Below are positions 39,335 to 50,623 of a stretch of DNA of 64,000 bases, one piece after another. The DNA comes from Branchipolynoe longqiensis (lineage: Eukaryota > Annelida > Polychaeta > Phyllodocida > Polynoidae). The translations under genes were made by a program, and so were the position numbers. Numbering within the stretch: position 1 is the stretch's first letter; each line of letters starts with the position of its first letter. Below the pieces are notes generated by a model. The model was not told the origin of the DNA, made no database searches, and saw nothing but the letters and a program-made list of their open reading frames with translations. The DNA is taken from contig CM059202.1 in the NCBI GenBank assembly GCA_030323885.1, forward strand, positions 45,774,849-45,838,848, in the 5' to 3' direction.

Positions 39335-40015
39335 AAGAAAGCTTGTTTTGTTTAACGACGCCTTTAGAGGATATTGATTTTATACCCCTGTCACATTACG
39401 ACGCTTCTCGCCAACGCGCGTCGACGTGTGTGATTTTTTGGCGGAACGTCGGGATACGTCAGGAAGCGTTACGCGCGCGTTGGTATTCGTTGATCTACTT
39501 TGATGGTCGGCGTTGCGTGGCAGGGTATTGGCGAAGTTTTGTGTTTGCACAAAACTTTCAACGTGTGACAACGCGCGAGGGCCAACATTATGGTGATGTT
39601 AGGGGCGCGTCGAAATACGTAAAACGCGCTGGAATAACGTTATGCGAACGCTAGGCATATGCCACGTGCGCGTGAGGGTCGTTCCCACACGTTGCGCCAA
39701 ACTGTTGCTTTTTTTGTCTGTTGTTGTTTTACATCCTAGCAACATCTAAGGTCATATCAGGATACTGCACCAAACTTTTTTTCTTTTCTCACAACGTCGG
39801 CCGCACGGAACAAACACGTTGCGCTGACGTCAAACTTTTTCCCACCGCGCCGAAAAGTTTGACGTTTCTCGACTTTTTTGCGTGTTGGCGGCGCGCCGGT
39901 GAGAAGCATCGTAATGTGACAACACCATTAATCATCGGCTATTAGACATCAAACATATATGTATTTTCCTTCCACTGTCGCCACATAGGCTACTCTTTCC
40001 GATCAGCAGCAATGA
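39335..40015 (+). mobile_element. SINE-C copy split by H3
   Basis: 'GCTTGTTTTGTTTAACGACG', 'CCTTTAGAGGATATTGATTT' before H3, and 'TTAATCATCGGCTATTAGAC', 'ATCAAACATATATG', 'CTACTCTTTCCG' after it. Matches 57200-57455, which has no insertion. This is the repeat I associate with gastropods. Confidence 0.8.
39383..39927. mobile_element. H3: H-type MITE nested in SINE-C
   Basis: TSD TTA at 39380-39382 and 39928-39930. Ends 'TACCCCTGTCACATTACGAC' and 'GTAATGTGACAACACCA'. 545 bp. Same subfamily as H2 in opposite orientation. Confidence 0.85.
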
Positions 40016-40016
40016 G

Positions 40017-40765
40017 TCAGAGCCACATAGACAGGTAGGTGTGGGTCGGGTGATTGTGTAGCAGTCTGCACTGACCTCTCAGGTGAGAAGCCACATAGAC
40101 AGGTAGGTGTGGGGAGGGTGATTGTGTAGCAGTCTGCATGACCTCTCAGGTGAGAAGCCACATAGACAGGTAGGTGTGGGTCGGGTGATTGTGTAGCAGT
40201 CTGCACTGACCTCTCAGGTGGCCCATAGACAGTAGGGGGGAGGGGATTGTGTAGTGTCAGGTCGAGCCACATAGACAGGTAGGTGTGGGTCGGGTGATTG
40301 TGTAGCAGTCTGCACTGACCTCTCAGGTGAGAAGCCACATAGACAGGTAGGTGTGGGGAGGGTGATTGTGTAGCAGTCTGCATGACCTCTCAGGCGAGGA
40401 GCCACATAGACAGGTAGGTGTGGGGAGGGTGATTGTGTAGCAGTCTGCATGACCTCTCAGGCACAGAGCCACATAGACAGGTAGGTGTGGGTCGGGTGAT
40501 TGTGTAGCAGTCTGCACTGACCTCTCAGGTGAGAAGCCACATAGACAGGTAGGTGTGGGGAGGGTGATTGTGTAGCAGTCTGCATGACCTCTCAGGCACA
40601 GAGCCACATAGACAGGTAGGTGTGGGTCGGGTGATTGTGTAGCAGTCTGCACTGACCTCTCAGGTGAGAAGCCACATAGACAGGTAGGTGTGGGGAGGGT
40701 GATTGTGTAGCAGTCTGCACTGACCTCTCAGGTGAGGAGCCACATAGACAGGTAGGTGTGGGTAA
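40017..40765 (+). repeat. Short-unit SINE-Q leader array (~69-75-bp units)
   Basis: Units 'GTGTAGCAGTCTGCACTGAC', 'CTCAGGTGAGAAGCCACATA', 'GACAGGTAGGTGTGGGGAGG'. They lack the 'CCTAGGTGGTGTAATGGTTA' A-box part, so this is a deletion variant that was then amplified. One unit (~40220-40258) is heavily deleted. Confidence 0.88.
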
Positions 40766-40774
40766 GGTTTAAAT

Positions 40775-41180
40775 TGATTGATTGGTGCTTGGTTTATGCG
40801 ATGTCGGCAACAAAGGCCATATTCACGACGAGAAGTGCTTAACTTGTATTCTGTCCATTTTCGTTTAAACATCACTTTTACACAGAGTGTAGCACACAAT
40901 CAAATATTTGTCAAAAGACACATATGAAGGTACAAAGATCACAATTATAAAAATGATTACCAAGGAAAATAAAATTCCAGGTAAAATTAATTCTTAGTAA
41001 GTTGATAAAGATTGATTAAATAAACTATATGAGGTGGTAAAGTCTCAATTCCATGATTTCAAGTCATGAACAATCAGATATATTTGTTAATTCCATTATT
41101 TTCAAACACTGTGGGAAATTGACTCTGAACAGACACAGTTTAAATCTACATTTGTCTCGATCTAAACGCAGATGGTGTAA
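40775..41180 (-). mobile_element. LINE 3' UTR copy (continues past H4)
   Basis: Starts (TTGA)n 'GGTGCTTGGTTTATGCGATG', 'GTCGGCAACAAAGGCCATAT', the complement of the 34-545 LINE end. 'ATTTGTCTCGATCTAAACGC' near 41152 matches 59003 of another copy. H4 and H5 interrupt it. Confidence 0.65.
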
Positions 41181-41735
41181 AGCCGTGTTCACACCCACAA
41201 CTTTAGGCCGAACTAGATACGGCGAACTAGATGAGGCGAACTAGTGTCGTGTCCACACACGGAGTGGATTAAGGCGGAAATCGATATCTGCGCATGAGCA
41301 AGTCCAAACTAACCAGCGCCAGTTTCGGTTAGTCGACGTCGGCACTAGAGAGTGTGGGTTCGACCTAGATCTGTTTCGACTGAATCGTATTGTTTTGGAA
41401 CTGTCAAAACTTCTGCTGGGCAGTGAAACCCTAAAAATAAATGATGAAAAAAATATCTGTGCACCTCTAGCCGGTTCATAGACCAAATTATATTGTATAG
41501 TGTGACGTGCTTAATCCGCTTCAAGTAAACCGCTACCGTCCACACAAGCAAGATGGGCCGACTCAAGCTAGTTCGCTTCATTTAAACCACCTCGCGAGGC
41601 GACCTACTGGAGGCGAACTAGATGAGGCGACTCAGCCCTAATCCGCCTCAGCATCGGGTTCACATGGCCAATGTGAGCCGACTTAGATTAGGCGCACTAG
41701 ATGAGGCGACTTAACGCCCAGGTGTGAACACGGCT
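41181..41735. mobile_element. H4: H-type MITE with TAA duplication
   Basis: TSD TAA at 41178-41180 and 41736-41738. TIRs 'AGCCGTGTTCACACC' and 'GGTGTGAACACGGCT'. Subterminal 'GGCGAACTAGATGAG' motifs repeat in both orientations. The core shares ~200 bp with H7 ('CTGCGCATGAGCAAGTCC'). Confidence 0.85.
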
Positions 41736-41799
41736 TAAGACGTGTTGATGAGTTTTGAGTACATAAAGTGGTAGAGAAAATATCCACATCTTAATCTAT

Positions 41800-42484
41800 A
41801 GCCATGTTTACACGTTCAGCATTAGGCCGACTTAGATGAGGCGAACTACATGAGTCGAACTAGCGGCGCGTTCACACATACAGAGTTTTCAAAGTGTGTC
41901 TCATTCAGACATGCGCGTTAAACCGGCTCAGATTGATGTTTGTTTGTTGTTGTTTTACGTCCTAGCAACATCTAAGGTCATATCAGGATGGGTATCCACA
42001 CATACATACATCCACAGATACATCCACACATACATCCACATGTACATACATACAAACAACATACCTAACGAAGAGATGGGAAGAGTAGGACAGTTCAAAC
42101 ATGTGCTCCAACCACTATCAAAAGCAACTACCTGTTAGGAAGCAGTCTTCATATGATATATCAAGAAATGGGACGGTCCAAACATGTAGGACGTCCAAAC
42201 ATGTGTTCTAACCACTATGAAAGCAACTACCTGTTAGGAAGCAGCCTCGATCCACGTGCTTAAGCCGCCTCAACTAAACCAGTTACGTTCACACATGCCA
42301 TTTAGGCCGACTCAAGCTAGTTTGCCTCATCTAATCTACCTCGCGAAGCAGTTTACTTGAGGCGAACTAGTTGAATCGACTCAGCCCTAATTCGCCTAAG
42401 TGGCACGGTCACATGCCCAATGTGAGTCGACTTAGATGAGGCGAATTAGTTGAGGCGACTTAAGGCCCGTGTGTGAACGGGGCT
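41800..42484. mobile_element. H5: H-type MITE
   Basis: Ends 'AGCCATGTTTACACGTTCAG' and 'CCCGTGTGTGAACGGGGCT', with internal 'TTAGATGAGGCGAACTA' motifs. Contains a minus-strand SINE-A tail at 41938-41990 and a doubled 'CCAAACATGT' segment. The flanks TAT/TTA do not match cleanly. Confidence 0.65.
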
Positions 42485-42689
42485 TTAGACTTTTAAACTG
42501 TAGCTGAAATGTGTTGCAACAAACAGATTCCACAGCTGCACTCACTGCTTCAACATGAGCCATGTGCTTCACGCGGGTTTCTTTTAGCTTTCACATATAC
42601 CACCATGCATGGCACGGCTGGAATTACGAACCCGTCTATACAACGGAGCAATAGACAAGAAAAGTCAGGAGTGAAGCACGACACTACGT

Positions 42690-42905
42690 CTGTCGAGTCA
42701 CACCCTCCCGTCCCACCCACGCCCCCCAGCCACCCTCCCACCCCGCCCCACCCACATCCCCCAACCATGTCCCCAACCACCCTCCCACATCCCCCAAACA
42801 CCCTCCCGCCCTGCCCCACCCACATCCCCCACCCACCCATGTCCCCCAACCACCCTCCCACCCACATCCCCCAACCACCCGCCCACGTCCTCCTCCCCCC
42901 ATCGC
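42690..42905 (+). repeat. C-rich minisatellite
   Basis: 'CCACCCACATCCCCCAACCA'-type units of ~20-40 bp. Open frames on both strands are compositional. Confidence 0.85.
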
Positions 42906-42914
42906 TTGCACACC

Positions 42915-44865
42915 CACACACCTGTGTAGTGCTACAAACAACTCACTGACACACCCACGTGTAGTGATACAAGCAATTCACTGATACACCCAAACACTTG
43001 TAGTGTTACAAGCAATTCACTAACACACCCACACACCTGTGTAGTGCTACAAACAACTCACTGACACACCCACGTGTAGTGATACAAGCAATTCACTGAT
43101 ACACCCAAACACTTGTAGTGTTACAAGCAATTCACTAACACACCCACACACCTGTGTAGTGCTACAAACAACTCACTGACACACCCACGTGTAGTGATAC
43201 AAGCAATTCACTGATACACCCAAACACCTGTAGTGTTACAAGCAATTCACTAACACACCCACACACCTGTGTAGCGCTACAAACAACTCACTGACACACC
43301 CACGTGTAGTGATACAAGCAATTCACTGATACACCCAAACACTTGTAGTGTTACAAGCAATTCACTAACACACCCACACACCTGTGTAGTGCTACAAACA
43401 ACTCACTGACACACCCACTTGTAGTGATACAAGCAATTCACTGATACACCCAAATGCTTGTAGTGATACAAGCAATTCACGACACATCCACACACCTGTG
43501 TAGTGCTACAAGCAATTCACCTACACACCCACACACTTGTGTAGTGCTACAAGCAATTCACCTACACACCTGTGTAGTGTATAAGCAATTCACCGACAGA
43601 CCCACACATGCGTAGTGTTACATGCAAATCACCGACAGACCCACACACTTGTAGTGTTACAAGTAACTCACTGACACACCCACCCACCTGTGTTGTGTTA
43701 CAAGCAATTCACCGACATACCCACAAACCTATGTAGTGCTACAAGCAATTCACCGACACACCCATCTGTGTAGTGTTACAAATACACAACAATTCACCAA
43801 CAGAACAACACACCTGAAGTGCTACAAGCAATTCACCAACACACCCACACACCTGTGTAGAGTTACAAGCAATTCACTGACACACCGGTGTAGCGTTACA
43901 AGCAATTCACTTACACACCTGTGTAGTGTCACAAGCAATTCACCAGGGATGAAAGCTGTCTCCGGGAAAAAAAGTGGAAATGCGGATATTCTCCCATAGG
44001 CTTAGCATTGTCAGGGAATCCGGGAAAAATCCCGGAAGTCAGGTCTCATACATATTGGTATACACTGATAGTGCTGTGCCATTTGAAGCATGTATTAGTA
44101 GTATATGCTGATAGTGCTGCGGTTTTGGAGCATTTATTAGTAGTGTACGCTGATAGTTCTGCGGCATCTGCACCACATATTAGTATACGCTGATGGTGCT
44201 GCAGGATTGAAAAATCCCAGAAATCCGCGAAATCGTGGAGATCTTTCATCCCTGATTCACTGACACACTTGTGTATAGTTACAAGCAATTCACCGCCACA
44301 CTCACACACCTGTGTAGTGTTACAAGCAATTCACTGACACACTGACACACCTGTGTAGTGTTACAAGCAATTCACCGCCACACTCACACACCTGTGTAGT
44401 GTTACAATCAATTCACTGACACACTCACACACCTGTGTAGTGTTACAAGCAATTCACTGTCACACCCACACACCTATGTAGTGTTACAATCAATTCACTG
44501 ACACACTCACCCACCTGTGTAGTGTTACAATCAATTCACTGAACACCTGTGTAGTGTTACAAGCAATTCACCGCCACACTCACACACCTGTGTAGTGCTA
44601 CAACCAATTCACTGACACACTCACACATCTGTGTAGTGCTACAATCAATTCACTGACACACTCACACACCTGTGTAGTGTTACAAGCAATTCACTGACAC
44701 ACTCACACACCTGTGTAGTATTACAATCAACTCACCAACACACTCAAACAATTGTAGTGTTACAAGCAATTCACAGACACACATATGTCTAGCATTACAA
44801 GCAATTCATGTACACACTCACACACACAGTGTTACAAGCAATTCACTTCTGACACCGATCTTCAC
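42915..44865 (+). repeat. CA-rich minisatellite with ~116-bp higher-order unit
   Basis: Monomers of ~35-41 bp ('TGTGTAGTGCTACAAGCAAT' + 'TCACTGACACACCC'). At 42915-43480 three monomer types repeat in fixed order every ~116 bp. Elsewhere the monomers are irregular. Split by E4. Confidence 0.9.
43944..44254 (-). mobile_element. E4: CAGGGATGAAAG-family MITE with 6-bp TSD
   Basis: ATTCAC at 43938-43943 and 44255-44260. Ends CAGGGATGAAAG and CTTTCATCCCTG. Orientation opposite to E1-E3 ('TCCCATAGGCTTAGCATTGT' is their complement). The centre holds ~55-60-bp repeats 'TATTAGTAGT.TACGCTGATA'. Confidence 0.88.
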
Positions 44866-44994
44866 ATACAAAACTAACTTGATGTCCTGATAGTCGGTCA
44901 TTCTCTGCATCCCACCCACTCTGACCCATGATATATGCTGTGTGTGTGCGTAGTTATATATGACTTGAATGTCGTTGGGGTGATGAAAAGGGGA

Positions 44995-45785
44995 AATATT
45001 GCGCCTAGAGCGGCACTCGAACCCACATCTCTTTACATTCCAGTGTGGTAACCATTATACCACCTAGGCTCCCTGATATCACCACACTACCCACACCTAT
45101 CTGTCTATGCGGTTCCTTGCATGAGAGGTCAGTGCAGACTACTACACTCGTTCCCCTGGAATTGTAAGTCTTTTAATGCTTACAATTACATACATACAGG
45201 CAATGCACTTAATCACAGGGTAGGTTCAACAACTATACAGCGCATAGCTTGTACAGGATCATGGTCACGGCAACCAGTGTCGTAGGAGTTAAGAAAATGG
45301 GAAATATTTCGCCTAGAGCGGGACTCAAACCCACATTTCTTTGCACTCCGGGCCAGTATGCTAACCATTATGCTACATAGCCTCCCTGATATCAACACAC
45401 TACCCAAGTCTACCTGTCTATGCGGCTCCTTGCATGAGAGGTCAGTGCAGACTACTACACTCGTCCCCCTAGAATTGTAAATCTTTTAATGCTTACAATT
45501 ACATACATACAGGCAATGCACTTACACATACATACACAGGGCAGGTTCAACAACTATACAGCGTGTAGCATGTATAGGATCATGGTCACAGCAACCAGTG
45601 TCATGGGGGAGATGAAAATGGGAAATATTGTGCCGAGAGCGGGACTCAAACTCACATCTCCTTGCATTCGGGGCCAGTGTGCGAACCATTATACCATCTA
45701 GGCTCCCTGATATCACCACACTACCCAAGTCTACCTGTCTATGTGGCTCCTTCCCTGAGAGGTCAGTGCAGACCACTACATGCGT
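44995..45785 (-). mobile_element. SINE-Q tandem (three heads), minus strand
   Basis: B boxes at about 45005-45020, 45320-45335 and 45645-45655, each followed (plus direction) by the complement of leader 'GACAGGTAG' and separated by 'CAATTCCAGGGG' tails. Three leader-head-body units in tandem of ~310-320 bp. Confidence 0.85.
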
Positions 45786-46002
45786 ATAATTAATTGGAAG
45801 CTTCGTCATGTGATTAGTCATCAACTACAATGCTCCCACTTCAGGCCTGCTTGTGGCGCCACCTATCTATACATGCGTTAACCTGTCACCTCACATGCCC
45901 GCACTCTGACCATGGAAAATTATAATATATATTGCATATTACATGTAATATATACCTTATTACATTAAGCACATATACTATCTATTACAACAGAATATAC
46001 AT

Positions 46003-46312
46003 GAGGGATGAAAGTGGTCGCTGGCAAAAAAAGTGGAAATGCGGATATTCTCCCATAGGCTTAACATTGTCAGGGAATCGCGAAAATTCCCGGAAGTCGG
46101 TTCTCATAAATATTGGTATACACTGATAATGCTGCGTCATTTGAATCATGTATTAGTAAAGGCTGCCTGTGCTGAGGCATTTGAAGCATGTATTAGTAGT
46201 ATACGCTGGTAGTGCTGCGGTGTCGGCACCATGTATTAGTATAGATCTACGCTGAAGGTGCTGCGGCGTTAAGCAATTATTAGTATACACTTATAGTGCT
46301 GTGACGTTTGAA
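46003..46312 (-). mobile_element. E5: CAGGGATGAAAG-family MITE, right end lost
   Basis: 'GAGGGATGAAAGTGGTCGCT', 'TCCCATAGGCTTAACATTGT', 'TCCCGGAAGTC', then internal 'TGTATTAGTAGTATACGCTG' repeats like E4. It runs into the 17-bp minisatellite. Confidence 0.75.
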
Positions 46313-47035
46313 CAACCATACCAATCAAAGAGTCATATCAATCAAACATATATCAATGTTCAGTTGTATCAATGAAACAAGCATCAAACAGCCATATCAA
46401 TCAAACAGGCATATCAATCAACGGTCATATCAATCAAACGGGCATATCAATCAAACGGGCATATCAATCAAAATGGCATATCACTCAAACGGCCATATCA
46501 ATCAACGGTCATATCAATCAAACGGGCATATCAATCAAACGGGCATATCAATCAACAGTCATATCAATCAAAATGGCATATCAATCAAACGGCCATATCA
46601 ATCAAACGGCCATATCAATCAATGGGCATATCAATCAAAATGGCATATCACTCAAACGGCCATATCAATCAAACGGCCATATCAATCAACGGTCATATCA
46701 ATCAAAATGTCATATCAATAAAAACGGACATATCAATCAACGGGCATATCAATCAAAATGGCATATCAATCAAACTGTCATATCAATCAAACGGGCATAT
46801 CAATCAAACAACCATATCAATCAAACACCCATATCAATCAATCACTCATATCAATCAAACACCCGTATCAATCAAATCAATCAAACAATCATAACGATCG
46901 ATCTTATCTTTCAAAAACAACAATCAATCAGTTATATCAATCAAACAGCACCATCAATCAAACAGTCATATAAATCAAACAGTCATATCAAACAGTCATA
47001 TCAATCAAACAGTCATATCATCAATCGATGAGCAT
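46313..47035 (+). repeat. 17-bp minisatellite (CATATCAATCAAACGGG)
   Basis: About 40 units. Because 17 is not a multiple of three, the same Ile/Asn/Gln/Ser-rich peptide appears in all three frames, which argues against coding. Confidence 0.92.
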
Positions 47036-47119
47036 TGATAATCAACCTGACCACCAATACTCAATCAAAATAGATATAATAACATAATGAACACAGCATA
47101 TATCAACATCATATATAAT

Positions 47120-47310
47120 GAATACCCGTCCTGATATGACCTTAGATGTTGCTAGGACGTAAAACAACAAACATAATATGAATAACTCATAATTTTTACA
47201 ATCAAGGTATTTTTAAAGAAGAGATCTGCAGCTGCTGGGTGTCAGTGGAAGAGTGTTTGTTGGAGTTTTATGTCCTGGCAACATCCAAGGTCATATCAGG
47301 ACGACACAGT
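47120..47310. repeat. SINE-A tail fragments
   Basis: Plus-strand tail 'GACCTTAGATGTTGCTAGGA' at ~47138 and minus-strand tail 'TCCTGGCAACATCCAAGGTC' at ~47273. Confidence 0.7.
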
Positions 47311-47376
47311 GGAAGAGTGAGGTGGGAAGGGGAGTCTGGGGCAGAAGGAAGAGCGGGTGTTGAGGGGGGGCCTATG

Positions 47377-47460
47377 ATTGGCTGAGGAGGTGGTGTCCGC
47401 CTGGCAGAAGTGGTGTGATTGACAGGTGGGCGTGGCAGCTTCACTGGTTCCCCCGCCCCG
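47377..47460. promoter_or_regulatory. CCAAT/GC-box-like island
   Basis: ATTGG at 47377-47381 (GATTGGCTGAGG), 'GGTGGGCGTGGC' and 'CCCCCGCCCCGAG' within 80 bp. Weak evidence for a promoter; no gene seen. Confidence 0.25.
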
Positions 47461-47539
47461 AGTAATCAGAGCAAATGACCTCCTCCTTGGTCACTTAACC
47501 CAATGTGAATTAGATTTTAATGATTTCACACTGGCACTG

Positions 47540-47840
47540 GGGTTCTCTGTGGCGGAGTGGTTAGAGTGTCTGACTTTTTTCTAGGTCGGACTCCTAATCT
47601 GAAGGTCGGTGGTTCGATTCCCCATGCCCCCATCTCTGCCAATTTGGATTTCCACCGCTGTGTATAACTTACAGCGTCATCAAAGGCCGGTTGCTCTCAT
47701 ACCATGTCTATGTGGTGTGGGAGGTTAAAAATCCCTTGGGTCGGTAAAAGTGTAGGCTCGGGCTTTCTATTGACAAACTGTCTAATGGTGAAAACAAGCC
47801 TATTCAGGCTTATCCATGATAGGCAGTATAAATCTTCAAC
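47540..47840 (+). mobile_element. SINE-B, full length
   Basis: 'TTCTCTGTGGCGGAGTGGTT', B box 'GGTGGTTCGATTCCCC', 'TTGCTCTCATACCATGTCTA', ending 'GGCAGTATAAATCTTCAAC'. The open frame across the body is shared by all copies and is not coding. Confidence 0.88.
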
Positions 47841-47973
47841 CAACAACAACAACGGTATATTACTTTACACTGAGCCACTGACTAAAATCACTTCACGCTG
47901 AGTTTGAGTGTCGAGTCACACATGGTGAAGATAGAGTGCATTGAGTTTTCACTTGTCCAATGGAAAAGTGTAA

Positions 47974-48269
47974 AGCCTGGTACACACACCTCCTGTATAC
48001 GATTCACACGCTAAAACTGACTGCCCAACGCGACCCGTCACAACCTGACCCGCCCCGTTTCCCGACTAAAACTGATTCGAACGGCCCAATTCATTTTTCG
48101 AATCTTATAAGATTCCAGTCTTAAGCCCTAAAACTGAGTTTTAAGTCGCGAATCGGAAGACTCAGGTGTGTTAGGGGGTCACACACCTAAAGACTGAAAC
48201 CAACTAAAACTCAAACTTAGTCACGAAACGGGCAGTTTTAGGTTTTATACGGGAGGTGTGTACCAGGCA
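47974..48269. mobile_element. H6: MITE with GCCTGGTACACACACC ends
   Basis: 'AGCCTGGTACACACACCTCC' and 'GGAGGTGTGTACCAGGCA' form near-perfect TIRs. Internal 'AAAACTGA' and 'TCAGTTTTAG' motifs recur in both orientations. Flanks TAA/TTA are TWA-like. Confidence 0.75.
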
Positions 48270-48355
48270 TTAGGCATATTCTGCTTGTCGGTGCTTACTC
48301 TCGCTTGGCTTGGAAAAACGGACATGCCTTATTTTGAACGCATAATATACATTGA

Positions 48356-48540
48356 TTGATTGATTGATTGATTGACTGCAGATGGTTTATGCCGTGTCAA
48401 CAGTAAGTGCCATGTTCGCGGTGAAAAGCTAGCAGTATCTATTCTGTCAGTCTTTTTAATCACACTCAGACGCGTACATTGAAATGTACATGGAAATCTG
48501 AAATAGCCAGATCTGTGTTAAATGATAGCAAAAACTATCC
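48356..48540 (-). mobile_element. LINE 3' tail fragment
   Basis: (TTGA)n 'CTGCAGATGGTTTATGCCGT', 'GTCAACAGTAAGTGCCATGT', 'TCGCGGTGAA'; complement of the 34-545 LINE end. Confidence 0.65.
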
Positions 48541-48589
48541 CCGGTGCAATTTTTTTTAATTAATTTTTTTTTATTGAGGCTGTATTTAT

Positions 48590-49105
48590 ACTGTTGTAGT
48601 GGTCTGCACTGACCTCTCAGGCAAGGAGCCACATAGACAGGTAGGCGTGGGTAGTGTGTTGATATCAGGGAGCCTAGGTGGTGTAATGGTTAGCACACTG
48701 GCCCGGAATGCAAAGAGATGTGGGTTCGAGTCCCGCTCTAGGCACAATATTTCCCATTTTCATCACCCCCATGACACTGGTTGCCGTGACCATGATCCTG
48801 TACAAGCTATGCGCTGTATGGTTGTTGAACCTACCCTGTGTATGTATGTGTGTTGCATTGCCTGTATGTATGTAATTGTAAGCATTAAAAGACTTACAAT
48901 TCCAGGGGGACGAGTGTAGTGGTCTGCACTGACCTCTCAGGCAAGTAACCACATAGACAGGTAGGCGTGGGGAGTGTGTTGATATCAGGGAGCCTAGGTG
49001 GTGTAATGGTTAGCACACTGGCCCGGAATGCAAAGAGATGTGGGTTCGAGTCCCGCTCTAGGCACAATATTTCCCATTTTCATCACCCCCCATGACACTG
49101 TCCAT
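48590..49105 (+). mobile_element. SINE-Q tandem pair
   Basis: Two almost identical leader-head-body units (B boxes at ~48722 and ~49042). The first is complete to 'AATTCCAGGGGGACGAGTGT'; the second stops after 'CATCACCCCCCATGACACTG'. Confidence 0.9.
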
Positions 49106-49734
49106 AGCATGTAAGCCCGGGTACCCAGGCTTGTTTTCAATGCTGGCCAGCTGTAGTTTTGGTGTTGTCTTACCAAGCAGTAGTTGCTGATAAGTTATTT
49201 GATTGTCTGCATTTCAGTAGCAGATAGATAGTCTGTTGGTATGTTTAGTAGCCTATGTTAGTTTTTTTGGGGCCCTCTTGGCATTGTATTTTTGTTCTAT
49301 TCTTATTACTATGTTAGTTGTTTTCTTAAGGTTCTATGTTAGTGTTTTGGGGTTTTCTTGGGAAGAGTTTTCCGTTGTGGTGGGACTTGTGTCAACTGAC
49401 AGCGAAATCAAACTCACAACAAAGAGCCAAGCGGTGATACAGTTGAGTTGGTTTTAGGAAGATTTGTTTGTGCTTTACATTGGTAAACAACTATCACATG
49501 CTATTTATGTATAGCATACATTTTATAAGAATACAATTTGACCATCCGCGCATGTCTGGAGGCATTAGTGACCAGGCACAGCTGGTATCGCTATCAGGGT
49601 GGCCAGCAGCCACTTGCAGGTGGCGCCGTAGTGGCAGAAGCAGGAACTAACTTATGTGACAGTAGGATAATAGATAATAACTAATATATAGAAGAGAACT
49701 GATAAGTGGTAGTGTCCTTGTTTATATTCCCATA
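49106..49734. other. No gene recognised
   Basis: Unassigned DNA; short frames without motifs. Confidence 0.4.
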
Positions 49735-50145
49735 AAAATTATAGAGCACATATTAAATATGTTATATGCAATATATGTCACATATTACACATAATAAATA
49801 TATCAACTTTATTATATATCATATGTAAACCATATTATATATAATATATGTAATATATATAACATATGTCATTATGTTATATATTATATGTAATATAATA
49901 ACATAAACTATATTACAAATGTGTACACGATCAGAGTGAGAGCATGTGGCAAGACAAGTTAACGCGTGTACAGACAGGTGGCGCCACACGCGGCCTGAGG
50001 TTGTCAGAGCATGGCAGTCGATGACCAATAATACAAAGAACCCTGCAGTAGATGACGGAGAGTGGAAAGTATGATGAGCTAAATTGGAAAGCTTCCGATT
50101 ATACATCACATACTATATTATATATTATATAAAAGAATATAGATA
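49735..50145. repeat. AT-rich tract (ATATAT/TTATAT), two blocks
   Basis: 'TTATATATAATATATGTAAT'-like sequence at 49735-49920 and 50095-50140, separated by a mixed stretch with 'AGGTGGCGCCACACGCGG'. Confidence 0.8.
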
Positions 50146-50274
50146 ACTAAATTTGTGGTGATAGGTGGGTGGGTGGCGTGAAATGAGTGTAACCCTCAAT
50201 CAGACACCCAGGCATACACCCCTCTCACCCCTCTCCCCCCCCCCCCCCCCAGCCCCCCACCCCCGACGCACACA

Positions 50275-50605
50275 GACCGGACGCGGTGGCCGAATTGGTA
50301 GAGCGCAGGCTTCTCATGCAAAAGGTCGAGAGATCGAATCCCAACTGAGTCAAACCAATGTCTTATAACAATTGATACTTGTCGCTACCTAGCTTGGCAC
50401 CCAGCATTAATAGGATAGTATTAGGACAAGGACTGGTTAGTATCAGGATAATGTGACTGCGTGGGATATTGGGCCATGGTGCCTGCTGTAGGCCTGGTCT
50501 CCTAGTGGGGCAGCACTATAAAGTCACAAGGAGTGTGCTCTGCCTCAAGTCGGTGGGTACCCGTCCTGATAGGACCTTAGATGTTGCTAGGACGTAAAAC
50601 AATTG
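50275..50605 (+). mobile_element. SINE-A, full length (left of a tail-to-tail pair)
   Basis: 'GACCGGACGCGGTGGCCGAA' head, 'GTCAAACCAATGTCTTATAA' body, 'GACCTTAGATGTTGCTAGGA' tail. Confidence 0.88.
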
Positions 50606-50623
50606 GAAACCAGGTGGTGAGAG

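Noticed and set aside
46372..47031. A 219-codon Ile/Asn/Gln-rich frame
   Set aside because: The 17-bp unit shifts frame each repeat, so the same peptide occurs in all three frames. It is a minisatellite by-product.
47550..47640. tRNA gene candidates at SINE heads (also 37728, 48665, 57110 and others)
   Set aside because: A and B boxes are present, but the acceptor and anticodon arms do not pair properly and each is followed by a SINE body. They are tRNA-derived SINE heads.
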